Source: Klebsiella sp. BIGb0407 (lineage in GTDB: Bacteria > Pseudomonadota > Gammaproteobacteria > Enterobacterales > Enterobacteriaceae). Taken from it: DNA of 64,000 bases. The notes beneath the pieces were generated by a model. That model was given only the letters and a program-made list of their open reading frames with translations, searched no databases and was not told the origin of the DNA. This document shows positions 55,296 through 64,000 of this stretch, one piece after another; the first letter of the stretch is position 1, and each line of letters starts with the position of its first letter. The position numbers and the translations under genes were made by a program. The DNA is taken from contig NZ_JANUEQ010000008.1 of the NCBI RefSeq assembly GCF_024807845.1, forward strand, positions 215,331 through 279,330. Reading direction: 5' to 3'.

Positions 55296-58200
55296 TTTGG
55301 TCATTAATCTTGATGTAGACAGCGCATCATTTACTGAGCAAATTCCTCGGATAAAAAATCTGCTTACAGGGATGGCAGACACATCTGAGCTCTCCAGTCA
55401 GAGAATGGCGCGGTTTGCTGAGCGCCAGGCTCAGGCGATGAAAGAGATGGGCAGTGCTGGCGAGAAAGCCGCGCTTGATATCCAGGAGAAGCATACCGCC
55501 GCGACAACGGCCATGACCAGCGACTGGCAAAAAGCCTCCCAGGCCCTGGAGGACACAGAAAATCGTGTCACGGCCCTTTCTCAGAAACTGGCAGAAAACC
55601 AGGCTAAGTCGGCAGAAAATGCGAGACAGCAAGATGCCGCGACTGAGGCTTTTTTCCAGCAAATTGATGCTGTTAACCGACTATCCGGCGAAACGCAATC
55701 ATTAACCGCTATCCAGGCCCAGCTTCGGCATGCGCGAACTGAGGGGAACATCAGCCAGCAGGATTATCTGGCGTTAGTCAGTCGGACAACCGCCCGGGAG
55801 ATAGAACTCAGGCGTGAAGAAGAAAAGTCTACCGCAGAAACCCATAAAGCGACGCAGGCAAAGAATAACTTTATACAGTCTCTGACTCAACAGGCCGCAA
55901 CATTCAAGGCATCCAAATCTGACATTCTCGAATACCAGGCAGCGCTTAACGGTGCTTCTTCAGAAGCAGCGCCTTTAATTGCTCAGATAAGGCAAATGGA
56001 ATTTGCGTTAGAGAATGAAGCGGCGCAAAACAAACTGGCAGCACAAGCTGCCCGTGAAAAAGCGGCTGCTGACAGACAGGCCGCAGCAGAGGCAAAAAGA
56101 ACCGAGGCTGCGCAAAAAAGCTTTATTGATTCGCTGAAAAGTCAGACGGATGCAATAGGAAAAACGCAATTAGAACTGCTGGAATTAAAAGCTGCGCAAA
56201 TGGGTGTATCTGCCCAGTCAGCACCTTTCATTGCCAAGCTTCGTGAACAGGAAAGCGCCTGGAAAACGGGTGCGATATCTGCCGGGCAATACAAGCAGGC
56301 GATGAGGATGCTCCCCGCACAGTTTACGGATATTGCCACCTCGATTGCTGGTGGCATGCCGTTGTGGCTGATACTGATGCAACAAGGCGGTCAGATATCT
56401 GACTCATTTGGTGGCGTCGGAAACATTTTTGAAATCATAAGAGAGAGGCTTTTTGGCGTCAGCGATGCGAGCGACGAGGCCAGTGACTCTCTGTCTGATA
56501 GTGCGAATGGTTTAGCTGAAAATGCGGAAAATGCCGGTAAATTATCATCCATCCTGTCTCCGACAAAGGTGGGTATTCTTGCGCTGGCTGCCGTTGTCGG
56601 GACGCTGACTTACGCATGGTACAAGGGGAGTAAAGAGCAGTACGAGTTCAGTAAATCGCTGATTATGACGGGCAACCAGGCGGGCATGACCTCCGGACAG
56701 CTTGCTGATATGGCAAGGATGGTTGCTGAAAGCACTAGTAACCCTACGGCGGTAGCCGCTGAAGCACTGAATCGGGTTGTCTCTGGCGGGAAAATAGCCA
56801 AAAGTGCTTTGCAGTCTGTCACTGAGTCTGTTGTAGCGATGAACGATGCGACGGGCGAATCTATTGATAGTTTAGTATCCGAGTTCGAAAGAATAGCGAA
56901 GAACCCGGTAGCGGCGATATCTGAACTTAATGATAAATACCGCTTCCTGACACTGGCAACCTATAACCAGGTCAAAGCATTGCAGGACGAAGGTAATCAG
57001 CAGGAAGCCGCCCGGATTGCCACGGAAAGCTATGCTGCCACGATGAAGCAGCGCTCTGAACAGATTCAGGAAAGCCTCGGTACTCTCCAGAAAGCATGGA
57101 AATGGCTGGGTGATGCCGCTAAAGGAGCCTGGGATTCGATGCTGGACATCGGGCGTGAAGTCTCCATCGAGCAAAGAATTCTCGACGCGACCGCTGAATT
57201 GGATCGCGCAGAAACAAATCTGGCAAAAAAGCAAAAAGGACAAACAGAAAACGCGGGGCCGTATGGAAACTGGAAGTCTGATGAGCTGAGGCGTGAAACG
57301 AAGGCTCGTGATGTTGCAAAAGAGCGCTTAGAGAGCCTGATTAGTGAAAAAGTCACACAGGATGTCCTTAACAGTTCAATTAGTGATTATGAGTCTAAAC
57401 AGCAGAAAAGTATCGCCGCTCAGCAAGACGTAAATGAACTCATAAAAGACACGCTGAGCAATGAAGAGAAAAGGATAAAAGCTCAGGATGCACTGACCAG
57501 GAAAATCAAAGAAGGGGCAGTCATCAGCAAGGAGGATGAAGCTCGCGTCCGTAAAAATATCAATGATAAGTTCAAGGACCCGGTAGTACCAAAGGGTAAG
57601 GCTTACACTCCCCCGGCAGGTATTAAGGCTGAAGATTCAGCCCAGGCTGATTTACTGGCATTGCAGGCGCAACTTGAGACCCTGAAAGAGCATAAGTCAG
57701 TTAATGACGTTATCAGTCAGCAGCGTAAAGACTTATGGAATTATCAGGCAAAAATCAACATTCTCCAGCAGGCTCAGGACGGGCCGCTTAAGCGTCAGTT
57801 ATCAGCAAAAGAGCAATCGTTACTGGCAAGTTCCCAGCAAACTCTCGCTCTGAAAGAGCAGCTTGCCTTACTGGGCGATCAGATTACTGCCCAGGAACAG
57901 CTCAATAAGCGTAATGATTCCTCTCAGAAATATGTCAATCAGATGGCTGAGAAACAGGCTGCTTTAAAAGCCAGTTCAACCTTGAGTGATCGAGAGTCGG
58001 GAAGAGAGTCTGTTTATGCTCAGTTACGCAGTGGCTGGCAGAATGCTGGCGGCTCTCTGGATGATCAGGGCTATAAGCAACAATTGGATGCGGCAAAAAG
58101 TTACTTTGCTGAAGAAGATAAATTGCGTGGTGACTGGAAAGCGGGAGCCCAAAAGAGCTGGGCTGATTACTCTGATGCAGCCACTAACACCTATGAGCAG

Positions 58201-58770
58201 GTGAAAAGTGCCAGTTCCAGCGCATTAAATGGCGTTTCTTCATATCTGACATCAGTTCTGACTACGGGTAAAGCCAGCTTCAAGGATTTTACAAAAAGCA
58301 TCCTTAGTATGCTGACAGAAATACTTATCAAAATGCAGCTGGTGAACGGAGTTAATAGCGTCATAGGTATGTTTGGCGGCGGTGGAGTAAAAGCCAATGC
58401 CAATGGCGGTGTTTATAACTCCGCATCACTCAGCGCATACAGTGGCAGCATTGTTGATAAACCGACGTTCTTTGCCTTTGCTAATGGTGGGGGAGTGATG
58501 GGTGAAGCGGGCCCTGAAGCTATCCTGCCTCTCAGAAGAGGTGCTAACGGCAAGCTGGGTGTGGTGGCGGGTAATGCTGGTGGTGGAAGCCCCGTTTTTC
58601 ATAACACCATCATTCTTCAGAGTGACGGCACGGCAACATCCAAAACATCTGGCGGCACTGATGCCACGAGTCAGGCAATGATGAAAATGCTGGATAAGTT
58701 CTGTCAGGATCACATGCTTAAAGCGCTTCGTCCTGGGGGCATGCTTTTTAACGCAATGCGTACTCGTTAA
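55276..58770 (+). CDS. H: Tape measure protein (H)
   Basis: 1164 residues, much longer than lambda H (853). Long Ala/Gln/Lys-rich helical stretches at ~25-350, a hydrophobic zone around 350-470 (LPAQFTDIATSIAGGMPLWL, VGILALAAVVGTLTYAWYKG), more coiled coil to ~950, and a C-terminal lambda-type tail domain (LGVVAGNAGGGSPVFHN). It sets tail length and may form the DNA channel in the cell envelope; the length suggests a tail longer than lambda's. Confidence 0.94.
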   Translation: MTQQISDLVINLDVDSASFTEQIPRIKNLLTGMADTSELSSQRMARFAERQAQAMKEMGSAGEKAALDIQEKHTAATTAMTSDWQKASQALEDTENRVTALSQKLAENQAKSAENARQQDAATEAFFQQIDAVNRLSGETQSLTAIQAQLRHARTEGNISQQDYLALVSRTTAREIELRREEEKSTAETHKATQAKNNFIQSLTQQAATFKASKSDILEYQAALNGASSEAAPLIAQIRQMEFALENEAAQNKLAAQAAREKAAADRQAAAEAKRTEAAQKSFIDSLKSQTDAIGKTQLELLELKAAQMGVSAQSAPFIAKLREQESAWKTGAISAGQYKQAMRMLPAQFTDIATSIAGGMPLWLILMQQGGQISDSFGGVGNIFEIIRERLFGVSDASDEASDSLSDSANGLAENAENAGKLSSILSPTKVGILALAAVVGTLTYAWYKGSKEQYEFSKSLIMTGNQAGMTSGQLADMARMVAESTSNPTAVAAEALNRVVSGGKIAKSALQSVTESVVAMNDATGESIDSLVSEFERIAKNPVAAISELNDKYRFLTLATYNQVKALQDEGNQQEAARIATESYAATMKQRSEQIQESLGTLQKAWKWLGDAAKGAWDSMLDIGREVSIEQRILDATAELDRAETNLAKKQKGQTENAGPYGNWKSDELRRETKARDVAKERLESLISEKVTQDVLNSSISDYESKQQKSIAAQQDVNELIKDTLSNEEKRIKAQDALTRKIKEGAVISKEDEARVRKNINDKFKDPVVPKGKAYTPPAGIKAEDSAQADLLALQAQLETLKEHKSVNDVISQQRKDLWNYQAKINILQQAQDGPLKRQLSAKEQSLLASSQQTLALKEQLALLGDQITAQEQLNKRNDSSQKYVNQMAEKQAALKASSTLSDRESGRESVYAQLRSGWQNAGGSLDDQGYKQQLDAAKSYFAEEDKLRGDWKAGAQKSWADYSDAATNTYEQVKSASSSALNGVSSYLTSVLTTGKASFKDFTKSILSMLTEILIKMQLVNGVNSVIGMFGGGGVKANANGGVYNSASLSAYSGSIVDKPTFFAFANGGGVMGEAGPEAILPLRRGANGKLGVVAGNAGGGSPVFHNTIILQSDGTATSKTSGGTDATSQAMMKMLDKFCQDHMLKALRPGGMLFNAMRTR

Positions 58771-58787
58771 TTCTCGTAAGGTAATCC

Positions 58788-59135
58788 ATGACAATTGAAA
58801 CCTTTATGTGGCCTACACAGGTTGCAGGCCAGCCTGCGACCGAATACAACCAGACAATCCGTAAAGCGCAATTTGGTGATGGATACAGTCAAGTATCTGA
58901 AGATGGGATTAATTCAGAGCAAATTAAATTTCCATACTCATATAGAGGTCCACTGGCCACAGCGATATCCATCAGGGATTTCTGTCGCCGCCATCGTACC
59001 AAGTCATTTATCTGGACCCCACCGCACGGTGAAAAGGGATTGTACCGTGTGGATCCCGCATCAATACGGATGGTGCCTAACGGGAAAACACAGGCAACGG
59101 TCAGCGCTAATTTTGAACAGGCTTATTCTGCATGA
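58788..59135 (+). CDS. M: Minor tail protein M
   Basis: 115 residues (lambda M 109). ETFMWPTQVAGQPATEYNQT and HRTKSFIWTPPHGEKGLYRV. Part of the tail tip. Its end overlaps L. Confidence 0.93.
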   Translation: MTIETFMWPTQVAGQPATEYNQTIRKAQFGDGYSQVSEDGINSEQIKFPYSYRGPLATAISIRDFCRRHRTKSFIWTPPHGEKGLYRVDPASIRMVPNGKTQATVSANFEQAYSA

Positions 59136-59884
59136 TTACAAACGATATTCAAAAGCTGGAGCCGGGTAATAAGATACGGCTTGTTTCTGTAGACGGGACA
59201 GCGTTCGGCGCAGATGTCCTTCGATTTCATGCTAACACCATTCCACATACACCAGAGGAAATTACCTCGGCCGGTGGCGATGAGTCAAAGCTATCCGCCA
59301 AGTCAATCTGGTTCGATGGTGAGGAATACAGTGCATTTCCATTTGAAATCGAAGGGCTGGAGGCATCGAGTGATGGACAGGCAGCTAAACCTACCCTGAG
59401 GGTCGCCAATATTGATGGTGTGGTGACTGCGCTTTGCCTCCATTTCGATGATATGGCACAAGCCAAAGTAACCATCATTGATACGCTTACTCACTATCTC
59501 GATGCCAGAAACTTTCCGTTCGGTAATTCATCTTCTGATGCCTCTCAGTGTTTTAAGCAGGTTTTCTTTATTGATAGAAAGATCAATGAGGCGGCGGGTG
59601 AATTGATTGAGTTTGAACTCTCCAGTCCGATGGATCTGCAGGGACTGGTTATCCCGACTCGCGAAATCAGTGCCATCTGTACCTGGGCATGTCGCAATCA
59701 GTACCGCACTGGTAATGGCTGCTCTTATAACGGCTCACGAATGTTTGACCTCAAAGGCAATCCCGTAACTGACCCCTCGCAGGATAAATGTTCTGGCCTG
59801 CTGGCTGACTGTAAGGCTCGATTTGGCCCTGATGAACAGCTGGATTTTGGTGGCGTTCCTGGCGCATCGCTGATACGGAGATAA
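59132..59884 (+). CDS. L: Minor tail protein L (iron-sulfur type)
   Basis: 250 residues. The C-terminal domain has four cysteines (ICTWACRNQY, GNGCSY, DKCSGLLADCKARFG), as in lambda L, where they hold an iron-sulfur cluster at the tail tip. Confidence 0.93.
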   Translation: MITNDIQKLEPGNKIRLVSVDGTAFGADVLRFHANTIPHTPEEITSAGGDESKLSAKSIWFDGEEYSAFPFEIEGLEASSDGQAAKPTLRVANIDGVVTALCLHFDDMAQAKVTIIDTLTHYLDARNFPFGNSSSDASQCFKQVFFIDRKINEAAGELIEFELSSPMDLQGLVIPTREISAICTWACRNQYRTGNGCSYNGSRMFDLKGNPVTDPSQDKCSGLLADCKARFGPDEQLDFGGVPGASLIRR

Positions 59885-59885
59885 C

Positions 59886-60590
59886 ATGCGAAATAAAACG
59901 ATTACAGCTATCCTGGCTCACGCAGAGTCTGAATATCCGCGTGAATGTTGCGGCCTGGTAGTGCAGAAAGGCAGGGTAGAGAAGTATTACCCCTGTCGCA
60001 ATATCACAGCACTACCTGAACAACAGTTTGAGTTATCACCTGAAGATTTCGCTTCTGCTGAAGACTGGGGAACGATAACAGCTATTGTTCATTCACATCC
60101 TGGAGACGGGGCAACTACGCAACCCAGTGAACTGGACATGATCCAGTGTGATGCTCACGGCATACCCTGGATAATTGCCTCCTGGCCGGAGGGCGATATT
60201 CGTACAATCATGCCGCGTACTGAGCGACCGCTTGAAGGTCGTGCTTTTGTGCTGGGTCATGCTGATTGCTGGTCCCTTGTTATGGACTGGCACCGCCAGC
60301 AGGGCATCGAGCTGAATAACTACAGCGTCGAGCGGTTATGGTGGGAGCAGGGTGAAAATCTCTACATGGATAATTGGTATTTAGCCGGTTTCCGAGAAGT
60401 CGATGAGCCACGGCCTGGTGACGTGGTAATGATGCAGGTTAGCGCCAGTGTCGTTAATCATGCTGGTGTTCTACTTGCAGATAATCAGTTGCTTCATCAT
60501 CTCTATGGCCAACTTTCCTGTAAAACACCTTACGGCGGGTATTTTCGTGAGCGCACGATAAAGGTCGTCAGACATAAGGATTTGCCATGA
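59886..60590 (+). CDS. K: Tail protein K: JAMM peptidase plus NlpC/P60 domain
   Basis: 234 residues. N-terminal JAB/MPN metal motif HSHPGDGATTQPSELD (about 62-77). C-terminal NlpC/P60 cysteine peptidase with Cys in GHADCWSLVMDWHR and His in VNHAGVLLADN. Probably opens peptidoglycan or processes tail tip proteins during assembly or entry. Confidence 0.94.
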   Translation: MRNKTITAILAHAESEYPRECCGLVVQKGRVEKYYPCRNITALPEQQFELSPEDFASAEDWGTITAIVHSHPGDGATTQPSELDMIQCDAHGIPWIIASWPEGDIRTIMPRTERPLEGRAFVLGHADCWSLVMDWHRQQGIELNNYSVERLWWEQGENLYMDNWYLAGFREVDEPRPGDVVMMQVSASVVNHAGVLLADNQLLHHLYGQLSCKTPYGGYFRERTIKVVRHKDLP

Positions 60591-61168
60591 ATGAACTTAA
60601 AACTATCCGACTTTACGGCAAATTAGGGGCTATGTTTGGCCGTGTTCATAAGCTGGTGGTAGATAGTCCGGCAGAAGCATGTCGCGCACTTTCTGTCATC
60701 ATTCCTGGCTTTGAGCAATATATGTCTACGGCGCATATGCAAGGTATTCGATTTGCTGTGTTCAAGGGAAAGCAGAACATAGGACCGGATGAGTTAAAGC
60801 ACGGATGTGGGGGGGCTGAAATCCGTATTGCTCCTATAATATCAGGCAGTAAGCGAGCGGGTTTCCTGCAAATAGTTCTCGGTGTGGCGCTTATTGCTGT
60901 TGGCGCATTTGCCCCTGGCGTCAGTATTGCAGCGAGCGATATGATGCTTAATATCGCTGTTACAATGATGTTGGGCGGTGTTGTTCAAATGCTATCCCCC
61001 CAGGCATCCGGCCTAGCTTCCAGGCAGTCCCCGGAGAATACTCCGTCATACGCATTTGGTGGTCCTGTCAATACAACGGCAATGGGTAACCCAGTTGGCC
61101 TTTTATACGGCGAACGTGAAATCGGCGGTGCAATATTTTCAGCCGGTATTTACACCAACGACCAGTAA
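60587..61168 (+). CDS. I: Tail assembly protein I
   Basis: 193 residues (lambda I 223). The N-terminal ubiquitin-like fold region LKTIRLYGKLGAMFGRVHKL is followed by a glycine-rich hydrophobic part (FLQIVLGVALIAVGAFAPG). Required for tail tip assembly, absent from the mature virion in lambda. Confidence 0.92.
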   Translation: MNELKTIRLYGKLGAMFGRVHKLVVDSPAEACRALSVIIPGFEQYMSTAHMQGIRFAVFKGKQNIGPDELKHGCGGAEIRIAPIISGSKRAGFLQIVLGVALIAVGAFAPGVSIAASDMMLNIAVTMMLGGVVQMLSPQASGLASRQSPENTPSYAFGGPVNTTAMGNPVGLLYGEREIGGAIFSAGIYTNDQ

Positions 61169-61190
61169 TCGTCCCCATCATTTCCAATCA

Positions 61191-61212
61191 ACCACCTACG
61201 GGTGGTTTTTTT
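61191..61212 (+). terminator. Terminator between I and J
   Basis: ACCACC-TACG-GGTGGT stem followed by six T, 22 bp after the I stop and 11 bp before the J start. Confidence 0.75.
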
Positions 61213-61223
61213 ATGGATGCAAT

Positions 61224-64000
61224 ATGGCAAATATCAAAGGCAGGAAAGGGGGAAGCAGTAATGCGCGAACACCAACCGAATCCCCAGACTCCCTGCACTC
61301 CATCGCAACAGCAAAAATCCTGATAGGCCTTGGTGAGGGGGAATTTGCTGACGGCATTACTGCAAAAGATATTTTGTTTGATGGCACCCCGATTGAGTCC
61401 ACTGATGGCACCGTTAACTATCCCGGTGTTACCTGGGAGTTTCGTGCGGGCACTCAGATGCAGGACTACATCCCTGGGATGCCAGCGGTTGAGAATGAAA
61501 TCACCATTAATACAGCATTGAAAGCTAACCAGCCTTGGACCAGGGCGATTAGTAATACACAGCTGTCTGCTGTTCGGGTTCGTCTTGGTGTTCCAGCTTT
61601 GCAGCGCCAGACAGATGACGGTGATGTTGTTGGTTATCATGTTGATTACAAAATTGAACTATCAACAGATGGCGGAGGATATTCTACTGTTCTGAATGGT
61701 GCCTTTGACGGTAAAACTACGTCACTGTATGAGCGTAGCCATCGCATTGATTTACCGAAAGCCAATACCGGCTGGCAAGTCAGAGTTACTCGCTCCACGC
61801 CTGATAGCACCTCAAACCGGATAACAGACACGACTAATATCGCGGCCTATTCAGAGATTATCGACGCCAAGTTGCGGTATCCAAATACCGCGCTGCTGTT
61901 TGTAACGTTTGACGCTAAGCAGTTCAATAACATCCCACAAATCAGTGTTAAAGCGCGTGGGCGAATTATTCGTGTTCCATCCAACTACGATCCGGTATCA
62001 CGCACCTACTCTGGTACTTGGGATGGTTCATTTAAATGGGCTTACTCAAACAACCCTGCCTGGGTTTACTACGACATATTACTGAGTGAGCGATTTGGTC
62101 TGGGCGATAGAATTTCCGCGTATCAAATCGATAAGTGGGAGCTCTACCCAATAGCACAATACTGTGATCAGCTCGTGCCTGACGGGCGAGGGGGGACCGA
62201 ACCTCGCTTTCTGTGTGATGTTTATATTCAGAGCCAGAATGAGGCGTTCACGGTTCTGCGTGATCTGGCATCAATTTTCCGCGGCATGACCTACTGGTCA
62301 AACAACCAAGTTGTAGCGATTGCTGATATGCCAGCGGCAAACGATGAACGTAACTATGTCTATACCCGCGCCAACGTTATTGATGGAAAGTTTATATATT
62401 CCAGTGGTAGCGAACGTGACCGTTATTCCACTGCAATAGTTTCGTTCTCTGATCCGGATAATCACTATTCAGATGAACCAGAGCCTGTATTTGAGGCCGA
62501 TTTGGTTCGCCGTTATGGTGTTCGCAAGACATCAATTACAGCCATCGGTTGCACCCGCAGAACGGAAGCTAACCGCCGTGGTCGCTGGATATTACTGACC
62601 AATGCCAAAGACCGGTTAATTACATTCAATGCGGGGCTTGATGGGTTTATCCCGCAGCCTGGACGGATTATCTATGTTGCTGACCAAAGTCTTTCCGGTC
62701 GGATCATGGGGGGGCGTGTCAGCTCAGTGACTGGTCGCGTTATCACGCTTGATCGCATCCCGGATGCTACCGTAGGTGACCGGCTACTGGTAAACCTTCC
62801 TTCTGGCAAATCAGAGGCCCGCACTATACAGGCCGTAAATGGGAAGTTGATTACTGTATCTACGGCCTGGAGTGTGGCGCCTGAGCCTGAGGCGGTATGG
62901 AGTATTGACGCACGGGATGTTGCTATTCAGCAGTATCGCGTGACGTCGGTTAAAGATAACGACGACAACACATTTACAATTAGTGGTGTTTACCACAATC
63001 CGGATAAATATGCGGCTATTGATTCAGGGGCTCGACTTGATGAAAGGCCTATCTCTGCCATTCCGCCCGGCGTGCAGGCTCCACCGACTGATGTATCAAT
63101 TGAGAGTTACAGCCGTGTAGTTCAGGGGTTAAGCGTGGAAACCATGCGGATATCCTGGCTGGCACCGAATAATGCGATTGCTTATGAATGTCAGTGGCGC
63201 AAAGACAATGGCGATTGGGTCAATACGCCACGAATCAACTCTCTCGGATTTGATGTTGAAGGTATTTACTCCGGACGTTATACCGCTCGAGTGAGGGCGA
63301 TTAACGCCAGTGATATTAGTTCTGTGTGGGCGACATCCACAGAGGTGGGGTTAACTGGGAAGGTGGGCAGCCCACCAAAACCACTTGGATTCACCGCCTC
63401 TCAAAATGTTGTTTTCGGTATAGAGCTGAACTGGGGATTCCCTGCTAATACTGGCGACACCTTAAAAACAGAGATTCAGTACAGCGCTACCGGGAAAGCT
63501 GATGATGCTATTTTGCTGGCCGATGTTCCATATCCACAGCGTCGCTATCAGCAAATGGGGTTAAAGTCCGGCCAGCGTTTTATGTATCGTGCTCAATTGG
63601 TTGATAAAACCGGAAATCAGTCAGGTTACACAGACTGGATTCAGGGTGAAGCCAGTATTGATGTTTCTGATATAACCGACGCAATCCTGAATGAAATCAA
63701 AGATTCTGACCTGTTCAAAGAGATACTCGAAAGCGCACTTGAAGAAAGCGAAAAAGTTGCCGCGCTGGCTGATGCTATTAGGGATAATGCTGAAAACCTC
63801 GCCTCTGCTGTCGAGTCAACCAAGCAGACCACTGACCAAATTATTGCTGATGCCAAAGATATGGCGGAGGACATTCAGAAGAATGCCGATGCCATTGTTG
63901 GCGCGGTTGAGTCCGGGAAAGAAACGACTGACGCCATAATTCGTGATGCTGAAAAAATGGCGGAGGACATTCAGAAGAATGCCGATGCCATTGTTGGTGC
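61224..64000 (+). CDS. J: Host specificity protein J, tail tip (3' end outside window)
   Basis: Open from ATG 61224 to the window end, 925 codons so far, without a stop. The N terminus (GRKGGSSNARTPTESPDSLH) and the region IAAYSEIIDAKLRYPNTALL match lambda J. Around residues 640-790 are fibronectin type III-like modules (SWLAPNNAIAYECQWRKDNG, PPKPLGFTASQNVVFGIELN). From about residue 800 the chain becomes coiled coil with a 32-residue repeat. The receptor-binding C terminus is beyond the window. Confidence 0.95.
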   Translation, partial: MANIKGRKGGSSNARTPTESPDSLHSIATAKILIGLGEGEFADGITAKDILFDGTPIESTDGTVNYPGVTWEFRAGTQMQDYIPGMPAVENEITINTALKANQPWTRAISNTQLSAVRVRLGVPALQRQTDDGDVVGYHVDYKIELSTDGGGYSTVLNGAFDGKTTSLYERSHRIDLPKANTGWQVRVTRSTPDSTSNRITDTTNIAAYSEIIDAKLRYPNTALLFVTFDAKQFNNIPQISVKARGRIIRVPSNYDPVSRTYSGTWDGSFKWAYSNNPAWVYYDILLSERFGLGDRISAYQIDKWELYPIAQYCDQLVPDGRGGTEPRFLCDVYIQSQNEAFTVLRDLASIFRGMTYWSNNQVVAIADMPAANDERNYVYTRANVIDGKFIYSSGSERDRYSTAIVSFSDPDNHYSDEPEPVFEADLVRRYGVRKTSITAIGCTRRTEANRRGRWILLTNAKDRLITFNAGLDGFIPQPGRIIYVADQSLSGRIMGGRVSSVTGRVITLDRIPDATVGDRLLVNLPSGKSEARTIQAVNGKLITVSTAWSVAPEPEAVWSIDARDVAIQQYRVTSVKDNDDNTFTISGVYHNPDKYAAIDSGARLDERPISAIPPGVQAPPTDVSIESYSRVVQGLSVETMRISWLAPNNAIAYECQWRKDNGDWVNTPRINSLGFDVEGIYSGRYTARVRAINASDISSVWATSTEVGLTGKVGSPPKPLGFTASQNVVFGIELNWGFPANTGDTLKTEIQYSATGKADDAILLADVPYPQRRYQQMGLKSGQRFMYRAQLVDKTGNQSGYTDWIQGEASIDVSDITDAILNEIKDSDLFKEILESALEESEKVAALADAIRDNAENLASAVESTKQTTDQIIADAKDMAEDIQKNADAIVGAVESGKETTDAIIRDAEKMAEDIQKNADAIVG
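63858..64000 (+). repeat. 96-bp (32-residue) direct repeat inside J
   Basis: ATGGCGGAGGACATTCAG begins at 63861 and again at 63957, exactly 96 bp apart, and the copies are almost identical for the ~40 bases visible. At the protein level MAEDIQKNADAIVGA recurs after 32 residues. A weaker related unit (DAIRDNAENLASAVES) precedes them. Further copies may lie beyond the window. Confidence 0.9.

Larger units (their letters stand above)
25658..64000. mobile_element. Lambda-like prophage integrated at icd (right end beyond window)
   Basis: Gene order int-xis-early left operon-cI-cro-cII-like-replication-Q-lysis-cos-terminase-head-tail is that of a lambdoid siphophage. The left junction is at the 3' end of icd; the exact crossover may lie inside icd, as for phage 21. 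The integration site and lysis genes resemble phage 21, the cos, head and tail genes resemble lambda, and early regulators resemble e14. No broken essential gene is seen in the 38 kb present. attR and the tail fibre end are outside the window. Confidence 0.95.

Noticed and set aside
57986..58204. Plus-strand out-of-frame ORF inside the tape measure gene
   Set aside because: Out-of-frame shadow in a long gene with clear coding sense; no ribosome site.

Overview
The window is an enterobacterial chromosome segment of moderate GC content. It carries an integrated lambda-like prophage that runs off the right edge. The housekeeping backbone (lolD, lolE, nagK, cobB, then potDCBA, pepT, roxA, phoQP, purB, hflD, mnmA, nudJ, rluE, icd) has the gene order and protein lengths of Escherichia and close relatives. 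The proteins differ from E. coli at many positions, so this is probably another genus of Enterobacteriaceae or a close Enterobacterales family. I cannot name the species from sequence alone.

Layout. Bases 1-3486 hold the 3' end of the lipoprotein-release transporter (lolD, lolE), N-acetylglucosamine kinase and the sirtuin CobB. Bases 3487-11141 are an accessory island in the cobB-potD interval: a type VI secretion spike (VgrG) with a C-terminal extension, an overlapping DUF2235 (Tle1-type) phospholipase effector, two tandem DUF2931 lipoproteins that look like a duplicated immunity gene, and an unrecognised membrane protein. Bases 11142-25657 return to the backbone, mostly on the minus strand, and end with icd.

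Bases from about 25658 to 64000 are the prophage, placed at the 3' end of icd as in phage 21 and e14. Three direct repeats just beyond icd look like integrase arm sites of attL. Between these and the integrase sits an AT-rich pair of genes: an OLD-like ATPase with TOPRIM residues and a D12-class adenine methyltransferase. This is a candidate defence cassette. Int, Xis and a leftward early operon follow. The immunity region contains PL and paired operators, CI, OR, Cro and a CP76/YmfL-like regulator. A replication gene with five iterons at exact 22-bp spacing follows, then a winged-helix protein, a fused cytosine/adenine methyltransferase, a DUF968 protein and antiterminator Q.

Between Q and the lysis genes is a reverse-strand insertion: a membrane-anchored Clp-fold serine protease plus a tiny Ser/Asn-rich protein. 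It sits where lambdoid phages often carry cargo genes. Lysis uses a phage-21-like holin, a SAR endolysin and nested Rz/Rz1. A lambda cos site (GGGCGGCGACCT) precedes an almost complete lambda morphogenetic operon: Nu1, A, W, B, C/Nu3, D, E, FI, FII, Z, U, V, G/GT, H, M, L, K, I, and J, which is cut by the window edge. No gene in the part seen is visibly broken, so the prophage may be functional. The right end and attR are not in the window.

The best candidates for something undescribed are the ATPase-methyltransferase pair at attL, the reversed protease pair after Q, and the PL leader, which has large hairpins and no recognisable N gene.
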